Counted from the first letter of the stretch, positions 1-7,934 are shown. The stretch: 9,745 nucleotides of DNA from Methanobacteriota archaeon (GCA_002707335.2 PAMN02000051.1:1-9745); one strand, 5' to 3'. Notes: generated by a model not told the origin, from the sequence alone. Program-made: numbers and translations.

Positions 1-34
1 GAGTTCAAGCATCAGCCCGGTAAAGAAATGGGTA

Positions 35-589
35 ATGCGCCAATATTGGAGAATGCAACAGTCTCAATCCATCATTTCTATGGGATTATTGGGTTCATCG
101 TTGACACTATTATTGTGGCCTTATCTCAGATGGCGCTTCTCAGATAGTTGTGATGAAAGTTTGTGTTTCAGCAATTCCGTTCTTGGAATTCCAGCAACAT
201 ACATTGGCCTAATCGGTATCTTCATGACTCTTGTTCTGATTGTTTTGTGTATTGGTTACTTGTACGACAGAGTGTTCTCATTATGGACTGCTCAGAGAAG
301 TGTAGATTTTGAAAGAAATCCGTTCTGGACATACGCATTATCTCCGATGTTTATGATGAACATGGCTCTTACTGCAGAAAATCTCAAGCGAAATTGTCCC
401 GATGATGAAGAGATGCAGAAACAAATGGATTGGATCTTAAATTATTGCAAATCTAATGCAGATACTGAAATGTGGGCGAGAACGGTTCAGCATTGGGATA
501 AACACTTGGATAAAGCTCCAACGTTTTGGTTTGTTGACGAAGAAATCATGGCCAAGGCTCGTGCTCAGAAAATCGAGGATGAAGATTGA
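35..589 (+). CDS. Two-helix membrane protein with VKOR-like segment
   Basis: Unrecognised 184-residue membrane protein. Two hydrophobic helices are visible, about residues 13-31 and 49-76. Between them is a short polar loop with Cys39 and Cys44, followed by SNSVLGIPATYIGLIG. A Cys...Cys-Ser-x-x-x-G-[IV]-P pattern at the start of a helix is typical of the loop and second helix of the vitamin K epoxide reductase (VKOR) family. The later VKOR helices and their CxxC are absent, so this is at best a distant or half-domain relative; that link is my inference. The remaining ~100 residues are soluble, acidic and rich in Trp, and presumably cytoplasmic. The start is uncertain: ATG at 35 is used here, ATG at 53 is an alternative, and the frame stays open to the window edge, so the gene could be 5'-truncated. 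Its stop shares one base with the next gene, which suggests co-transcription. Confidence 0.7.
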   Translation: MRQYWRMQQSQSIISMGLLGSSLTLLLWPYLRWRFSDSCDESLCFSNSVLGIPATYIGLIGIFMTLVLIVLCIGYLYDRVFSLWTAQRSVDFERNPFWTYALSPMFMMNMALTAENLKRNCPDDEEMQKQMDWILNYCKSNADTEMWARTVQHWDKHLDKAPTFWFVDEEIMAKARAQKIEDED

Positions 590-1128
590 TGGGAATAGAA
601 ATTGAAAGGCGATTTCTTGTAGATGGCCGTTCAGAGAAACCTTGGCGAGAAGGCACCCCTAAGGCAATCTCTCAATTTTATTTGGAAGGAGTAAGTCTCA
701 ATGAAGGAGTAATTACCTGTAATGGAGCCGAATTGGCGAATACTGATGAGATAATAGAGAACATATCCACATGGAGAGTACGAAAATTCGGAGAGAAATT
801 CTTCCTGACCGCTAAGGGAAGAAAAATCGGTGCAACAGGTATAGAATTCGAGTGGGAAATAACTGAAGAAGTCTGGTCTAAATTGGATAAATCTAATTTT
901 GCAAGCGTCATGAAAACTAGATACTTATGGAATAATCAAGACGGTTTGTTATGGGAAATAGACGAATATGAGGGCGATTTATCGGGATTGATAATCGCTG
1001 AAGTAGAATTAGATTCGGAAGACCAGCCTGTGCAAATACCTGATTGGACAAAGATGGAGTTGACGCACCTAAGAGGTTGGTCTAATGCTGCTCTTTCTAC
1101 AATGATCAAGGATTCAAAACAGAATTAA
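589..1128 (+). CDS. CYTH-domain triphosphatase-like protein
   Basis: CYTH / triphosphate tunnel metalloenzyme family. Members hydrolyse inorganic tripolyphosphate or related triphosphates inside an eight-stranded beta tunnel using divalent metal; some are class IV adenylate cyclases or thiamine triphosphatases. Visible elements, numbered from the ATG at 589: EIERRF at 4-9 (the ExExK signature with the Lys replaced by Arg8), WRVRK at 62-66, FLTAKG at 72-77, EFEWEI at 86-91, EIDEYEG at 123-129 and EVEL at 138-141. Alternating acidic and basic strand residues are as expected for the tunnel. About 179 residues is a normal length for a stand-alone CYTH protein such as the short bacterial tripolyphosphatases. 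The ATG overlaps the upstream TGA (TGATG), and GAGG at 575-578 could serve as a Shine-Dalgarno; a TTG at 586 would add only one residue. The substrate cannot be told from sequence. The 3' end overlaps the convergent aminotransferase gene by 23 bp. Confidence 0.88.
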   Translation: MGIEIERRFLVDGRSEKPWREGTPKAISQFYLEGVSLNEGVITCNGAELANTDEIIENISTWRVRKFGEKFFLTAKGRKIGATGIEFEWEITEEVWSKLDKSNFASVMKTRYLWNNQDGLLWEIDEYEGDLSGLIIAEVELDSEDQPVQIPDWTKMELTHLRGWSNAALSTMIKDSKQN

Positions 1129-2158
1129 TTCTGTTGATTTCTTCATTAGTAAGACTTGGATGGACTGGAATTGCAACTAATTTTTTTGCTATGTTTTCAC
1201 TCCTTGGCAAGTCGATTTTATGTTGTGGGTGATTTCTGTAAACCGCATGTTTGTTGAGAATTAATGGGTAGTGAACTCTAGCATCTATTCCGCTTTGATC
1301 CATTTTTGCAATTAGTTCGCTTGGGTTGTCTGTTTGGATACACAATTGATGCCAGCCATGTACTGAATTTTCTCTAACTGGTGTTGAATGCACAATCTTG
1401 TTTGCGTTTTGATTTCTGATTTTGACCCAGTCATCCACATGTTTTAATTGAACTCTACCAATTGCTGCATTCACTTCACTCATCCTCATATTTGTCCCCA
1501 ATTCGATAGATTCCAAATTCTGATTTCGACCATGATTGACAATTCTATCCAATTTATCTGCGAGTTCGGGACGCGTTGTACAAATCATTCCGCCTTCTCC
1601 TCCTACTGCCATATTTTTTGAAGGGAAGAAGGAAAAGCATGCAACATCACCGATGGCTCCTGCCATTTTACCGTCTAAAATTGCTCCATGCGCCTGAGCT
1701 GCATCTTCAATCAAAGCCAATCCATGATTATCACAAATCTCTCTTATTCGTTTTGAAAATGGCTGTCCAAAAAGGTGTACACCAATTACTGCCTTTGTTT
1801 TGTCCGTGATTTTTGCTTCAACATCATCGGGACAAATGCACCAATAATCCTCTTCAATATCTGCAAAGATTGGAGTAGCCCCAACCAGAGTGACACATGT
1901 GGCTGTGGAAATAAAAGTCATCCCAGGGACTATTACTTCGTCTCCTGGGCCGATGTCAAACAATCTTAGAGCCGCCCAGAGAGCTGCTGACCCACTTTGA
2001 CAGGGTGCTGCTGCAAGGGCACCACACCAACTTGCGAATTCTTCACCAAAGGATTTTGATTGTGGGCCTTTGACCCATCTTCCACTACCTAAGGTATTGA
2101 TTGCTGCTTCTTCGCATTCTTTGTCCCAGAAGGGTTTGGCAAGAGGGATGCGCTCCAT
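1106..2158 (-). CDS. DegT/DnrJ/EryC1/StrS-family PLP aminotransferase
   Basis: Fold-type I pyridoxal-phosphate aminotransferase of the DegT/DnrJ/EryC1/StrS family. Most members transfer an amino group from glutamate to a nucleotide-linked keto-sugar for surface glycan, lipopolysaccharide or glycoprotein synthesis. The 350 residues show the family in order: N-terminal PLAKPF, GSGRWVKGP at 24-32, SGSAAL at 55-60 (cofactor phosphate region), GDEVIVPGMTF at 72-82, EDAAQAHG at 151-158 (Asp152 pairs with the PLP ring nitrogen), and SFFPSKNMAVGGEGG at 176-190 with Lys181 as the Schiff-base lysine. NMRMSEVNAAIGRVQL follows at 223-238. The C-terminal small domain (HYP, then IPVHPSLT) is complete. An in-frame stop lies seven codons upstream of the ATG, which fixes the start. 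No sugar-nucleotide or glycosyltransferase gene is adjacent in the window, so the substrate is unknown. No clear TATA box is seen in the 91-bp divergent gap. Confidence 0.93.
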   Translation of the reverse strand: MERIPLAKPFWDKECEEAAINTLGSGRWVKGPQSKSFGEEFASWCGALAAAPCQSGSAALWAALRLFDIGPGDEVIVPGMTFISTATCVTLVGATPIFADIEEDYWCICPDDVEAKITDKTKAVIGVHLFGQPFSKRIREICDNHGLALIEDAAQAHGAILDGKMAGAIGDVACFSFFPSKNMAVGGEGGMICTTRPELADKLDRIVNHGRNQNLESIELGTNMRMSEVNAAIGRVQLKHVDDWVKIRNQNANKIVHSTPVRENSVHGWHQLCIQTDNPSELIAKMDQSGIDARVHYPLILNKHAVYRNHPQHKIDLPRSENIAKKLVAIPVHPSLTNEEINRINSVLNP

Positions 2159-2249
2159 GATTCGGCGAAATAGTTCCTAGCCTTGAGTGTGTCTCGTAAC
2201 TGTCTTTTTGGTAGTCATCCTCAAGAGGGTATTGGCCATTGGCGCGGGT
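2159..2249. other. Divergent intergenic gap, aminotransferase / HerA-like gene
   Basis: This 91-bp gap separates two divergently transcribed genes and should contain both promoters. I see no convincing A/T-rich TATA-like box about 26 bp ahead of either start, and no clear palindrome. GAGGG at 2225-2229 precedes a TTG at 2232 that is in frame with the downstream gene and could be an alternative start. Confidence 0.5.
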
Positions 2250-4595
2250 ATGTCGGAAGAAGGTTCTACACATCTAAGGGACCTCGTCGATGAAATTTTG
2301 GAAACTCCAAAAGAAAAACCAAAAAAGAAAATTAAAGCCAAAGGAATGCTTCTTGGTGAAAGGAGAGACAATGGCGAAATAATTCAAATCGATAAAATGG
2401 TTTTAGCAAGACATGCTGCAATGCTCGGTTCTACAGGCTCGGGTAAGACTGTTATGGCAAAAACTGTGATAGAAGAGGCGGCAATAGCCGGCATTCCATC
2501 TCTAATTTTAGACCCGCAAGGTGACCTAGCAAGGCTCGCTCTAGGTATCGATGAGGGCGACCTTCGTGAACATGGCGGAGAAGTTGACAGAATGAAGAAA
2601 TTGATGTCAAAGATGGAGGTCAGGATTTGGACTCCATTGAGATCAAAGGGCCTCCCTTTGTGTATCGACCCATTTCGTTCCCCTCCTGCAGATTTAGACC
2701 CTGAGGAGGCAATTACTGCATGGGATATGGTTGCTGCTGGTTTCAGTAATTTAGCTGGTTTTGATGTAGAGAAAACCCAGGGGAAGGTAGTAAAGCCATT
2801 TCTTTATGAAATCCTTGTCAACGGAACTAGATTGGGTTTAGATGTTAGTGATTTTAGAGGATTGGCTAAAGTTGTAAAGGAGCCACAGGAGAATTTTACA
2901 CGAGCATTGTATCCTGAATGTTTCATTGATGTTGAGGAGGGCGAAGCACCTGAATTACCTGCATGGGACGAAATAATGTTTGAACATGGTCTTCGTGATT
3001 ATGATGAAATGTTGCCGAAGTCGACAAGGAATGATCTTGCTAGAAGATTGGCTGCATTTAGTAGTGGTGTAAACCAACTGCTATTTTCCAATGGTGTTCC
3101 TATCGATATTGATTCTTTTTGCGAGCCTGCGATGCCAGGAAAAATACCGCTGAATATAGTATACTTAAACACGATACAGGATGAGGCTCAAAAACAATAT
3201 TTCGTTCAAGAATTGTCAAGAGAACTCTATGATTGGATGCTTACTCAACAGCCTGCTGAAGGGGAATTGAAATTACTATTCTTCATGGATGAAGTTGCGC
3301 CATATTTGCCGCCTCATCCAAGAAATCCTCCTGCAAAAGATCTGATTAAACTAATTTTCAAACAGGCTAGGAAATACGGAGTTGCTTGTGTACTAGCAAC
3401 TCAAAACGTATCAGATGTCGATTACAAAATTTTAGCACAGGCAAATACTACTTTCATTGGAAGATTTACTCAACCACAAGACATAGACAAGGTCAGACAT
3501 CTGCTAAAAGAAAGTGGTGGAGACCAAGACCTTGTAGCGCAATTACCAACTTTAGATGCTGGTCAATTCCAGATGGTTGCGCCAGATGTTGACCCTGCTC
3601 CTATACCAATCCAGTGTAGATGGTTATACACAGACCATGGCGCACCACTAAACGAAGAGCAGGTTGAGGAGGCTACTACTCCTGAGATTAGAGCATGGGC
3701 TAAAGCAAGAAGTAGTGGTGCTGGAAGAAGCCGTGGCAAAGGTGCTGCCGCTGCTGCTGCGAAAGGATCGACATGGAAAGGTGATGAGCAGAAGGAAGCA
3801 AAGGGAATTGTTGAATCTGCAAGAATAAAATCGATTGGTGGAATGACTGCTGCTGCCCATGGAATCGTTGATGATTCTGCTTTTGAAGTGAAATTGATGG
3901 GCGGGTTGTCTGTTCTGAAAGACGGTAGAGACCCGCTTTACGTAATGCAAGCCACGGTTAATGCAAGCACATCATTAGTAATGGGATGGACTCTAATTGC
4001 GCTTATGTTGGCTTGGAGAGACTCGAGCGTTGATTGGTGGTGGTTAGCAGGTAGTTTTGTCTTAACAGCATGCGTAGGATTGGTAATATCTCTCGAGATG
4101 TTACTGTCTCATGATGGTGTTCTTTTATTGAAACTATCAAAGTTTGCAAGATGGTCGCAAATCATCATCATAGCATGGCTATGGGGCTTGCTATATTGGT
4201 CGTTCAACGGACTTGATTTACGAGGTGCAGAACCATTCCTTGAAGTCGTAGTGGTATGGGTAACTCTATTCTTGTTAATCGATTTCTGGAATCGTATTCA
4301 ATTAGGAAAAATAAGATGGAATGGTGGAAACGCTCTATCAAAACTGAAGGGGCTCACAGCAGTCTTAACCGATTCACAATTAACTGATATGCAATCCAAT
4401 TCTAAGCAAATTTTAGCTGGATTAAGATGGATTTTAGATTTCGTAACTCTAACATGGTTATGTGCGATTATGATAGATGATTCAGCTGATTACACAGATC
4501 GGATAACCTTGTGGATCGCTTCCCTTTATGCTCTCACTTTTGGTTCCGAAACATGGTTGAGGCTTCGTGGGAGAATGCCTGAGGTGAAGGTTTGA
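2250..4595 (+). CDS. HerA-like ATPase with C-terminal membrane domain
   Basis: P-loop ATPase of the HerA/FtsK superfamily (DUF87/DUF853-like, named from motifs), fused to a multi-helix membrane domain; 781 residues from ATG 2250. The ATPase part shows Walker A GSTGSGKT at 60-67, LILDPQGDLARL at 85-96, Walker B LLFFMDE at 342-348, ATQN at 383-386 (sensor-like) and IGRF at 403-406 with a possible arginine finger. The HAS barrel of classical archaeal HerA seems absent, because the P-loop begins only about 60 residues in. After an Ala/Gly/Lys-rich linker (about 490-510) come roughly six hydrophobic helices near 574-589, 596-616, 635-652, 662-680, 726-743 and 752-767. Family members are hexameric motors acting on DNA or other polymers. 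A membrane-anchored motor is suggested here, but its substrate is unknown. The frame is open back to a GTG at 2187; those 21 extra residues look unconserved and were excluded. The stop overlaps the next gene by 4 bp. Confidence 0.85.
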   Translation: MSEEGSTHLRDLVDEILETPKEKPKKKIKAKGMLLGERRDNGEIIQIDKMVLARHAAMLGSTGSGKTVMAKTVIEEAAIAGIPSLILDPQGDLARLALGIDEGDLREHGGEVDRMKKLMSKMEVRIWTPLRSKGLPLCIDPFRSPPADLDPEEAITAWDMVAAGFSNLAGFDVEKTQGKVVKPFLYEILVNGTRLGLDVSDFRGLAKVVKEPQENFTRALYPECFIDVEEGEAPELPAWDEIMFEHGLRDYDEMLPKSTRNDLARRLAAFSSGVNQLLFSNGVPIDIDSFCEPAMPGKIPLNIVYLNTIQDEAQKQYFVQELSRELYDWMLTQQPAEGELKLLFFMDEVAPYLPPHPRNPPAKDLIKLIFKQARKYGVACVLATQNVSDVDYKILAQANTTFIGRFTQPQDIDKVRHLLKESGGDQDLVAQLPTLDAGQFQMVAPDVDPAPIPIQCRWLYTDHGAPLNEEQVEEATTPEIRAWAKARSSGAGRSRGKGAAAAAAKGSTWKGDEQKEAKGIVESARIKSIGGMTAAAHGIVDDSAFEVKLMGGLSVLKDGRDPLYVMQATVNASTSLVMGWTLIALMLAWRDSSVDWWWLAGSFVLTACVGLVISLEMLLSHDGVLLLKLSKFARWSQIIIIAWLWGLLYWSFNGLDLRGAEPFLEVVVVWVTLFLLIDFWNRIQLGKIRWNGGNALSKLKGLTAVLTDSQLTDMQSNSKQILAGLRWILDFVTLTWLCAIMIDDSADYTDRITLWIASLYALTFGSETWLRLRGRMPEVKV
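4581..4587 (+). promoter_or_regulatory. Strong Shine-Dalgarno for the TTG-started nitroreductase
   Basis: GAGGTGA is a perfect 7-base complement of the conserved 16S rRNA 3' end (UCACCUC). It sits 4 bases before the TTG at 4592, inside the last codons of the HerA-like gene. It decides the start of the downstream gene, for which no ATG is available near the N-terminus. This is an unusually clear ribosome-binding site in a window where several genes appear leaderless, and it fits an internal cistron. Confidence 0.7.
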
Positions 4596-5260
4596 GTTCT
4601 GATGGTTTCATCCCATTGAGTTGGAATGAAGTTGCACCAGATGAGATGCTGAAAAAAGCTAGGGAATTATTCTCCCAGATGGATGCAAGAAGGACTACTA
4701 GACATTTCTCTACACGTGAAGTCCCAAAAGAATTGATTGAGTTAGCGATAAAATCTGCTTCTACCGCCCCCAGCGGAGCGCATTTACAACCATGGAAGTT
4801 TATTGCGGTAAGTAACTCTGAAATAAAACAAAAAATGCGGGATGCTGCTGAAATTGAAGAAAGAAAAACCTACGATAGTCGAATGCCTGAAGCTTGGAGG
4901 GAAGTCCTAGAACCTCTTGGAACGGATGCAATAAAGGCGCATATGACTGATGCGCCATGGCTTGTTGTTTTGTTCAGGCAAACCAAGAGAGACAGAAGTA
5001 ATGGAGAATATGGTCCAACCTATTATTCAACTGAATCGTGTGGAATTGCAGCAGGGATGTTTATCCATGCAATCCATAATATGGGGTTAGTGACGCTAAC
5101 TCACACGCCTTCTCCTATGGGATTCTTGCGAGACATTCTTGGAAGGCCAGAACACGAACATGCAATGCTAGTATTACCAGTTGGATATCCTTCAGAGAGT
5201 GCAAAGGTGCCAGATATATCTAGAAAAAGTTTGGAAGAGATTAGTGAGTTTCTAGAATAA
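4592..5260 (+). CDS. Iodotyrosine deiodinase-like flavin reductase
   Basis: FMN-dependent nitroreductase-fold protein, 222 residues, closest by recall to iodotyrosine deiodinase (IYD), which reductively removes halogen from mono- and di-halotyrosines. FMN-contact elements are RRTTR at 33-37 (RRSVR in human IYD), TAPSGAHLQPW at 58-68, the TLTHTP stretch at 168-173 and LPVGYPS at 195-201. The active-site lid is also present. Glu90, Tyr94 and Lys115 have exactly the spacing (-4, 0, +21) of human Glu157, Tyr161 and Lys182, which grip the substrate zwitterion, and RM (97-98) and W102 in the lid also match. The N-terminal membrane anchor of vertebrate IYD is missing, as in prokaryotic homologues. 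The start is TTG, chosen for the GAGGTGA 4 bases upstream; it overlaps the preceding stop (TTGA), implying translational coupling with the HerA-like gene. The IYD-like assignment is strong; true deiodinase activity is inferred. The gene ends one base from convergent aceE. Confidence 0.9.
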   Translation: MSSDGFIPLSWNEVAPDEMLKKARELFSQMDARRTTRHFSTREVPKELIELAIKSASTAPSGAHLQPWKFIAVSNSEIKQKMRDAAEIEERKTYDSRMPEAWREVLEPLGTDAIKAHMTDAPWLVVLFRQTKRDRSNGEYGPTYYSTESCGIAAGMFIHAIHNMGLVTLTHTPSPMGFLRDILGRPEHEHAMLVLPVGYPSESAKVPDISRKSLEEISEFLE

Positions 5261-5261
5261 T

Positions 5262-7934
5262 TCAGAGTGCTGTAATGTCAAAGCGTTCTCTTTCAATACC
5301 TAAATCAGAAAGTGCTTTTTCGTATACCTTAGCGTCAATTTCTTTGCTTCTAACAAGTGCAGATAGTGCTGCTAGAGTGATATGTTGAGCATCGATTTCG
5401 AAGAACCTTCTAAGTGATGGTCTCGTATCTGAACGACCAAATCCATCCGTTCCTAGAACAGTAAAATCTCCACCTACCCATTGTCGAACCATATCTGGGA
5501 CAGCGATTTGATTATCGCTAACCGCTATCGTTGGATGAGCGCCGTCTCCAAGCATTTGTTCTACGAATGGGATCTTTCTATCTTTGCTTGGATTTAGACG
5601 GTTTTCTCTCTCGCACTCCAATCCATCTCTTCTTAGTTCGCCATATGATGTTGCAGACCAGATTTCTGAATTCACACCATACTTTTCCAGTATCTCTACA
5701 GCGGCTAAAAGTTGAAGCATTATTGGCCCTGAGCCTATCAATCGTACTACAGGGCCTTTTTTCTTAGGAGAGCTTCTTAATTTGTAAATTCCCTTGACAA
5801 TCCCCTCATCGACATCTTTGGGTTTTGGCGGCATTGGGTGATTTTCATTGTATACAGCAATGTAATACATCACATCTTTTTCTTGGCCATACATTTCATC
5901 TATTCCAGTTCTAATGATAGTTGCTAATTCGTATGCGAAGGCTGGGTCATATGCTCTAACCGCGGGGTTTGTATGAGCCATCAGAAGACTGTGTCCATCT
6001 TGATGCTGGAGCCCTTCTCCGTTCAATGTAGTCCTTCCACTGGTTGCACCAATCATGAATCCTCTTGCTCTCTGGTCTGCAGCTGACCAAACTAAATCAG
6101 CAACTCTCTGGAACCCAAACATGCTGTAGAAAATGTAGAATGGAACTGTTGGGCAACCTTGGGTTGAATATGAGGTTGCACTAGCAATGAATGTTGAAAG
6201 AGCGCCTGCCTCTGAAATTCCTTCTTCCAATACCTGACCTTTGTCACTTTCCTTGTATTTCATTATCATTTTATGATCAACGGGCGTGTAAAGTTGTCCT
6301 TCTGGATGGTAAATTCCAAACTCTGCAAATAATGGATCCATTCCAAAGGTTCTTGCTTCGTCAGGAACAATTGGGACGATTCTATTTCCAACTGATTTAT
6401 CTTTCATTAAATTCCTAAGTAACCTAACGAAAGCCATTGTTGTCGAAACTTGCATTTCTCCTTTGGTGCCCTCATCGAATGTTGCATATCCTTCCTCTCC
6501 AGGGGGAGTAATGTCGGATTTTGGTGATCGACGTTCTGGACAGAAGCCCCCCAGTTCACCTCTTCTTTGCTTAACATACTCTACTAATTCAGGAACCGTT
6601 GAAGGGTCAACAAACGGATATTCTTTCAATTCATCATCTTTGAATGGTAAGTCTAAATCATCGCGCATCCATTTGAGGGATGCTTCGTCGGCCTTTTTCT
6701 TACCATGTGTTGAATTTCTGCCGGCAAAAGCAGGCCCTAATCCATATCCTTTGATTGTTCTAGCAATTATCACCGTTGGCTTATCGCTAGCTTCTGCTGC
6801 AGCGTATGCTGCGTTGATTTTGACCATGTCGTGGCCACCAAGATTTGATGCTAATGCCTCTAAGTCTTCATCGCTAAGGTGGGACACCATCGCCTTAAGT
6901 TGGGGGGTGTTGAATAGTTCATTTCTGAATGTTGCAGCATCGCTGGTGAATATTCTCTGCTCGTCCCCATCGACTAATTCTTGTAGACGGTTTGCAAGAT
7001 TTCCATCAGAGTCTCTTGCGAATAAATCGTCCCACATCGTGCCCCAGAGGATTTTGATGACGTTCCAGCCAGACCCTCTGAATCGGCCTTCTAATTCTTG
7101 TACAATTTTTGAATTACCACGAACGGGACCATCTAATCTTTGAAGATTACAATTCATAACCATAATTACGTTGTTCAAATCTTCTCTATCTGCTAACGAC
7201 AGTTGAGAAAGTGATTCTGGCTCATCTGATTCTCCGTCGCCCATCGTATACCAAACTCTGGAATTTGAGGTATCTGCTAATCCTCTATTAGCAAGATACC
7301 TATTGAATCTAGCAGTATGAATCGCTGTCATTCCACCTAATCCCATAGAAACGCTAGGGTATTCCCAAAACTCTGGCATCAAGCGAGGGTGTGGATACGA
7401 AGAAAGCCCATTTCCTTCACATTCTATTCTGAAATTGTCTATGTTTTCCCTAGTTAAACGACCTTCCAACCATGCTCTGGAATAAATTCCTGGACTAGCA
7501 TGGCCTTGCCAGTAAACATGGTCTCCCCAACCATCCAAATCCTTACCACGGTAGTAATGATTCTGTCCAACTTCCCATAGGTGAGAGTTTGATGCAAAGG
7601 TGGATATGTGTCCACCAATTCCATCATTTGCTTTATTCGCTCTTGTTACCATCATCATAGCATTCCATGTGATTACACCATGAATGCGCTCTTCAATGTC
7701 CAAATTTCCTGGATAAGTCGGCTCTTCAGATGGATGAATAGTATTCAGATATGGGGTGTTTACAACATCTATTTCTATGCCTTCAGATTGTGCTGCACCT
7801 ATTGTTTCTAATAACAACCTATGAGCTCTTTCTGGGCCTAAAGCATCGCTTACGGCTCTAATGGCTTCCTGCCATTCCAATGTTTGCTCTGGATCAGGGT
7901 CAGGCAAAACATCACGGAGTTTTCTGTCTTTCAT
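5262..7934 (-). CDS. aceE: Pyruvate dehydrogenase E1, homodimeric (AceE) type
   Basis: Thiamine-diphosphate E1 of the pyruvate dehydrogenase complex: decarboxylates pyruvate and reductively acetylates the lipoyl group of E2 on the way to acetyl-CoA. At 890 residues it matches E. coli AceE (887) from end to end. Visible motifs: YPGNLDIEERI at 74-84, QGHASPGIYSRA at 143-154, SSYPHPRLMPEFW at 178-190, the ThDP/Mg motif GDGESDEPES at 232-241 through NCNLQRLDGPVRGN at 261-274, and TIKGYGLG at 393-400. His410 lies in the mobile loop. Glu571 in LEEGISEAGA is the glutamate that activates the cofactor, and FYIFYSMFGFQR, SGRTTLNGEGLQHQDGHS and LGTDGFGRSDTR follow. The N-terminal ~60 residues, which bind E2 in E. 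coli, are retained. No E2 (aceF) or E3 (lpd) gene is in the window. The upstream 125-aa gene lies 50 bp away on the same strand, with no TATA in the gap, so co-transcription is likely. Most archaea use pyruvate:ferredoxin oxidoreductase, so bacterial acquisition is plausible. Confidence 0.97.
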   Translation of the reverse strand: MKDRKLRDVLPDPDPEQTLEWQEAIRAVSDALGPERAHRLLLETIGAAQSEGIEIDVVNTPYLNTIHPSEEPTYPGNLDIEERIHGVITWNAMMMVTRANKANDGIGGHISTFASNSHLWEVGQNHYYRGKDLDGWGDHVYWQGHASPGIYSRAWLEGRLTRENIDNFRIECEGNGLSSYPHPRLMPEFWEYPSVSMGLGGMTAIHTARFNRYLANRGLADTSNSRVWYTMGDGESDEPESLSQLSLADREDLNNVIMVMNCNLQRLDGPVRGNSKIVQELEGRFRGSGWNVIKILWGTMWDDLFARDSDGNLANRLQELVDGDEQRIFTSDAATFRNELFNTPQLKAMVSHLSDEDLEALASNLGGHDMVKINAAYAAAEASDKPTVIIARTIKGYGLGPAFAGRNSTHGKKKADEASLKWMRDDLDLPFKDDELKEYPFVDPSTVPELVEYVKQRRGELGGFCPERRSPKSDITPPGEEGYATFDEGTKGEMQVSTTMAFVRLLRNLMKDKSVGNRIVPIVPDEARTFGMDPLFAEFGIYHPEGQLYTPVDHKMIMKYKESDKGQVLEEGISEAGALSTFIASATSYSTQGCPTVPFYIFYSMFGFQRVADLVWSAADQRARGFMIGATSGRTTLNGEGLQHQDGHSLLMAHTNPAVRAYDPAFAYELATIIRTGIDEMYGQEKDVMYYIAVYNENHPMPPKPKDVDEGIVKGIYKLRSSPKKKGPVVRLIGSGPIMLQLLAAVEILEKYGVNSEIWSATSYGELRRDGLECERENRLNPSKDRKIPFVEQMLGDGAHPTIAVSDNQIAVPDMVRQWVGGDFTVLGTDGFGRSDTRPSLRRFFEIDAQHITLAALSALVRSKEIDAKVYEKALSDLGIERERFDITAL

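Noticed and set aside
1..23. Possible tail of an upstream gene (frame ending VQASAR, stop TAA at 21-23)
   Set aside because: Only six codons are visible and the other two plus frames are also open at the edge, so no gene can be assigned.
2187..2249. 21-residue N-terminal extension of the HerA-like protein from GTG
   Set aside because: It contains no ribosome-binding site, looks like translated intergenic DNA, and would overlap the divergent promoter region; the ATG at 2250 begins a normal acidic N-terminus.
3648..3950. 100-codon minus-strand open frame inside the HerA-like gene
   Set aside because: Ser/Phe-rich antisense shadow of the Ala/Gly/Lys linker region; no promoter or domain.
6463..7143. 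226-codon open frame on the plus strand, opposite aceE
   Set aside because: It lies wholly antisense to the strongly conserved ThDP-binding part of aceE, has Ser/Leu/Pro-rich composition typical of a shadow frame, and shows no recognisable domain.
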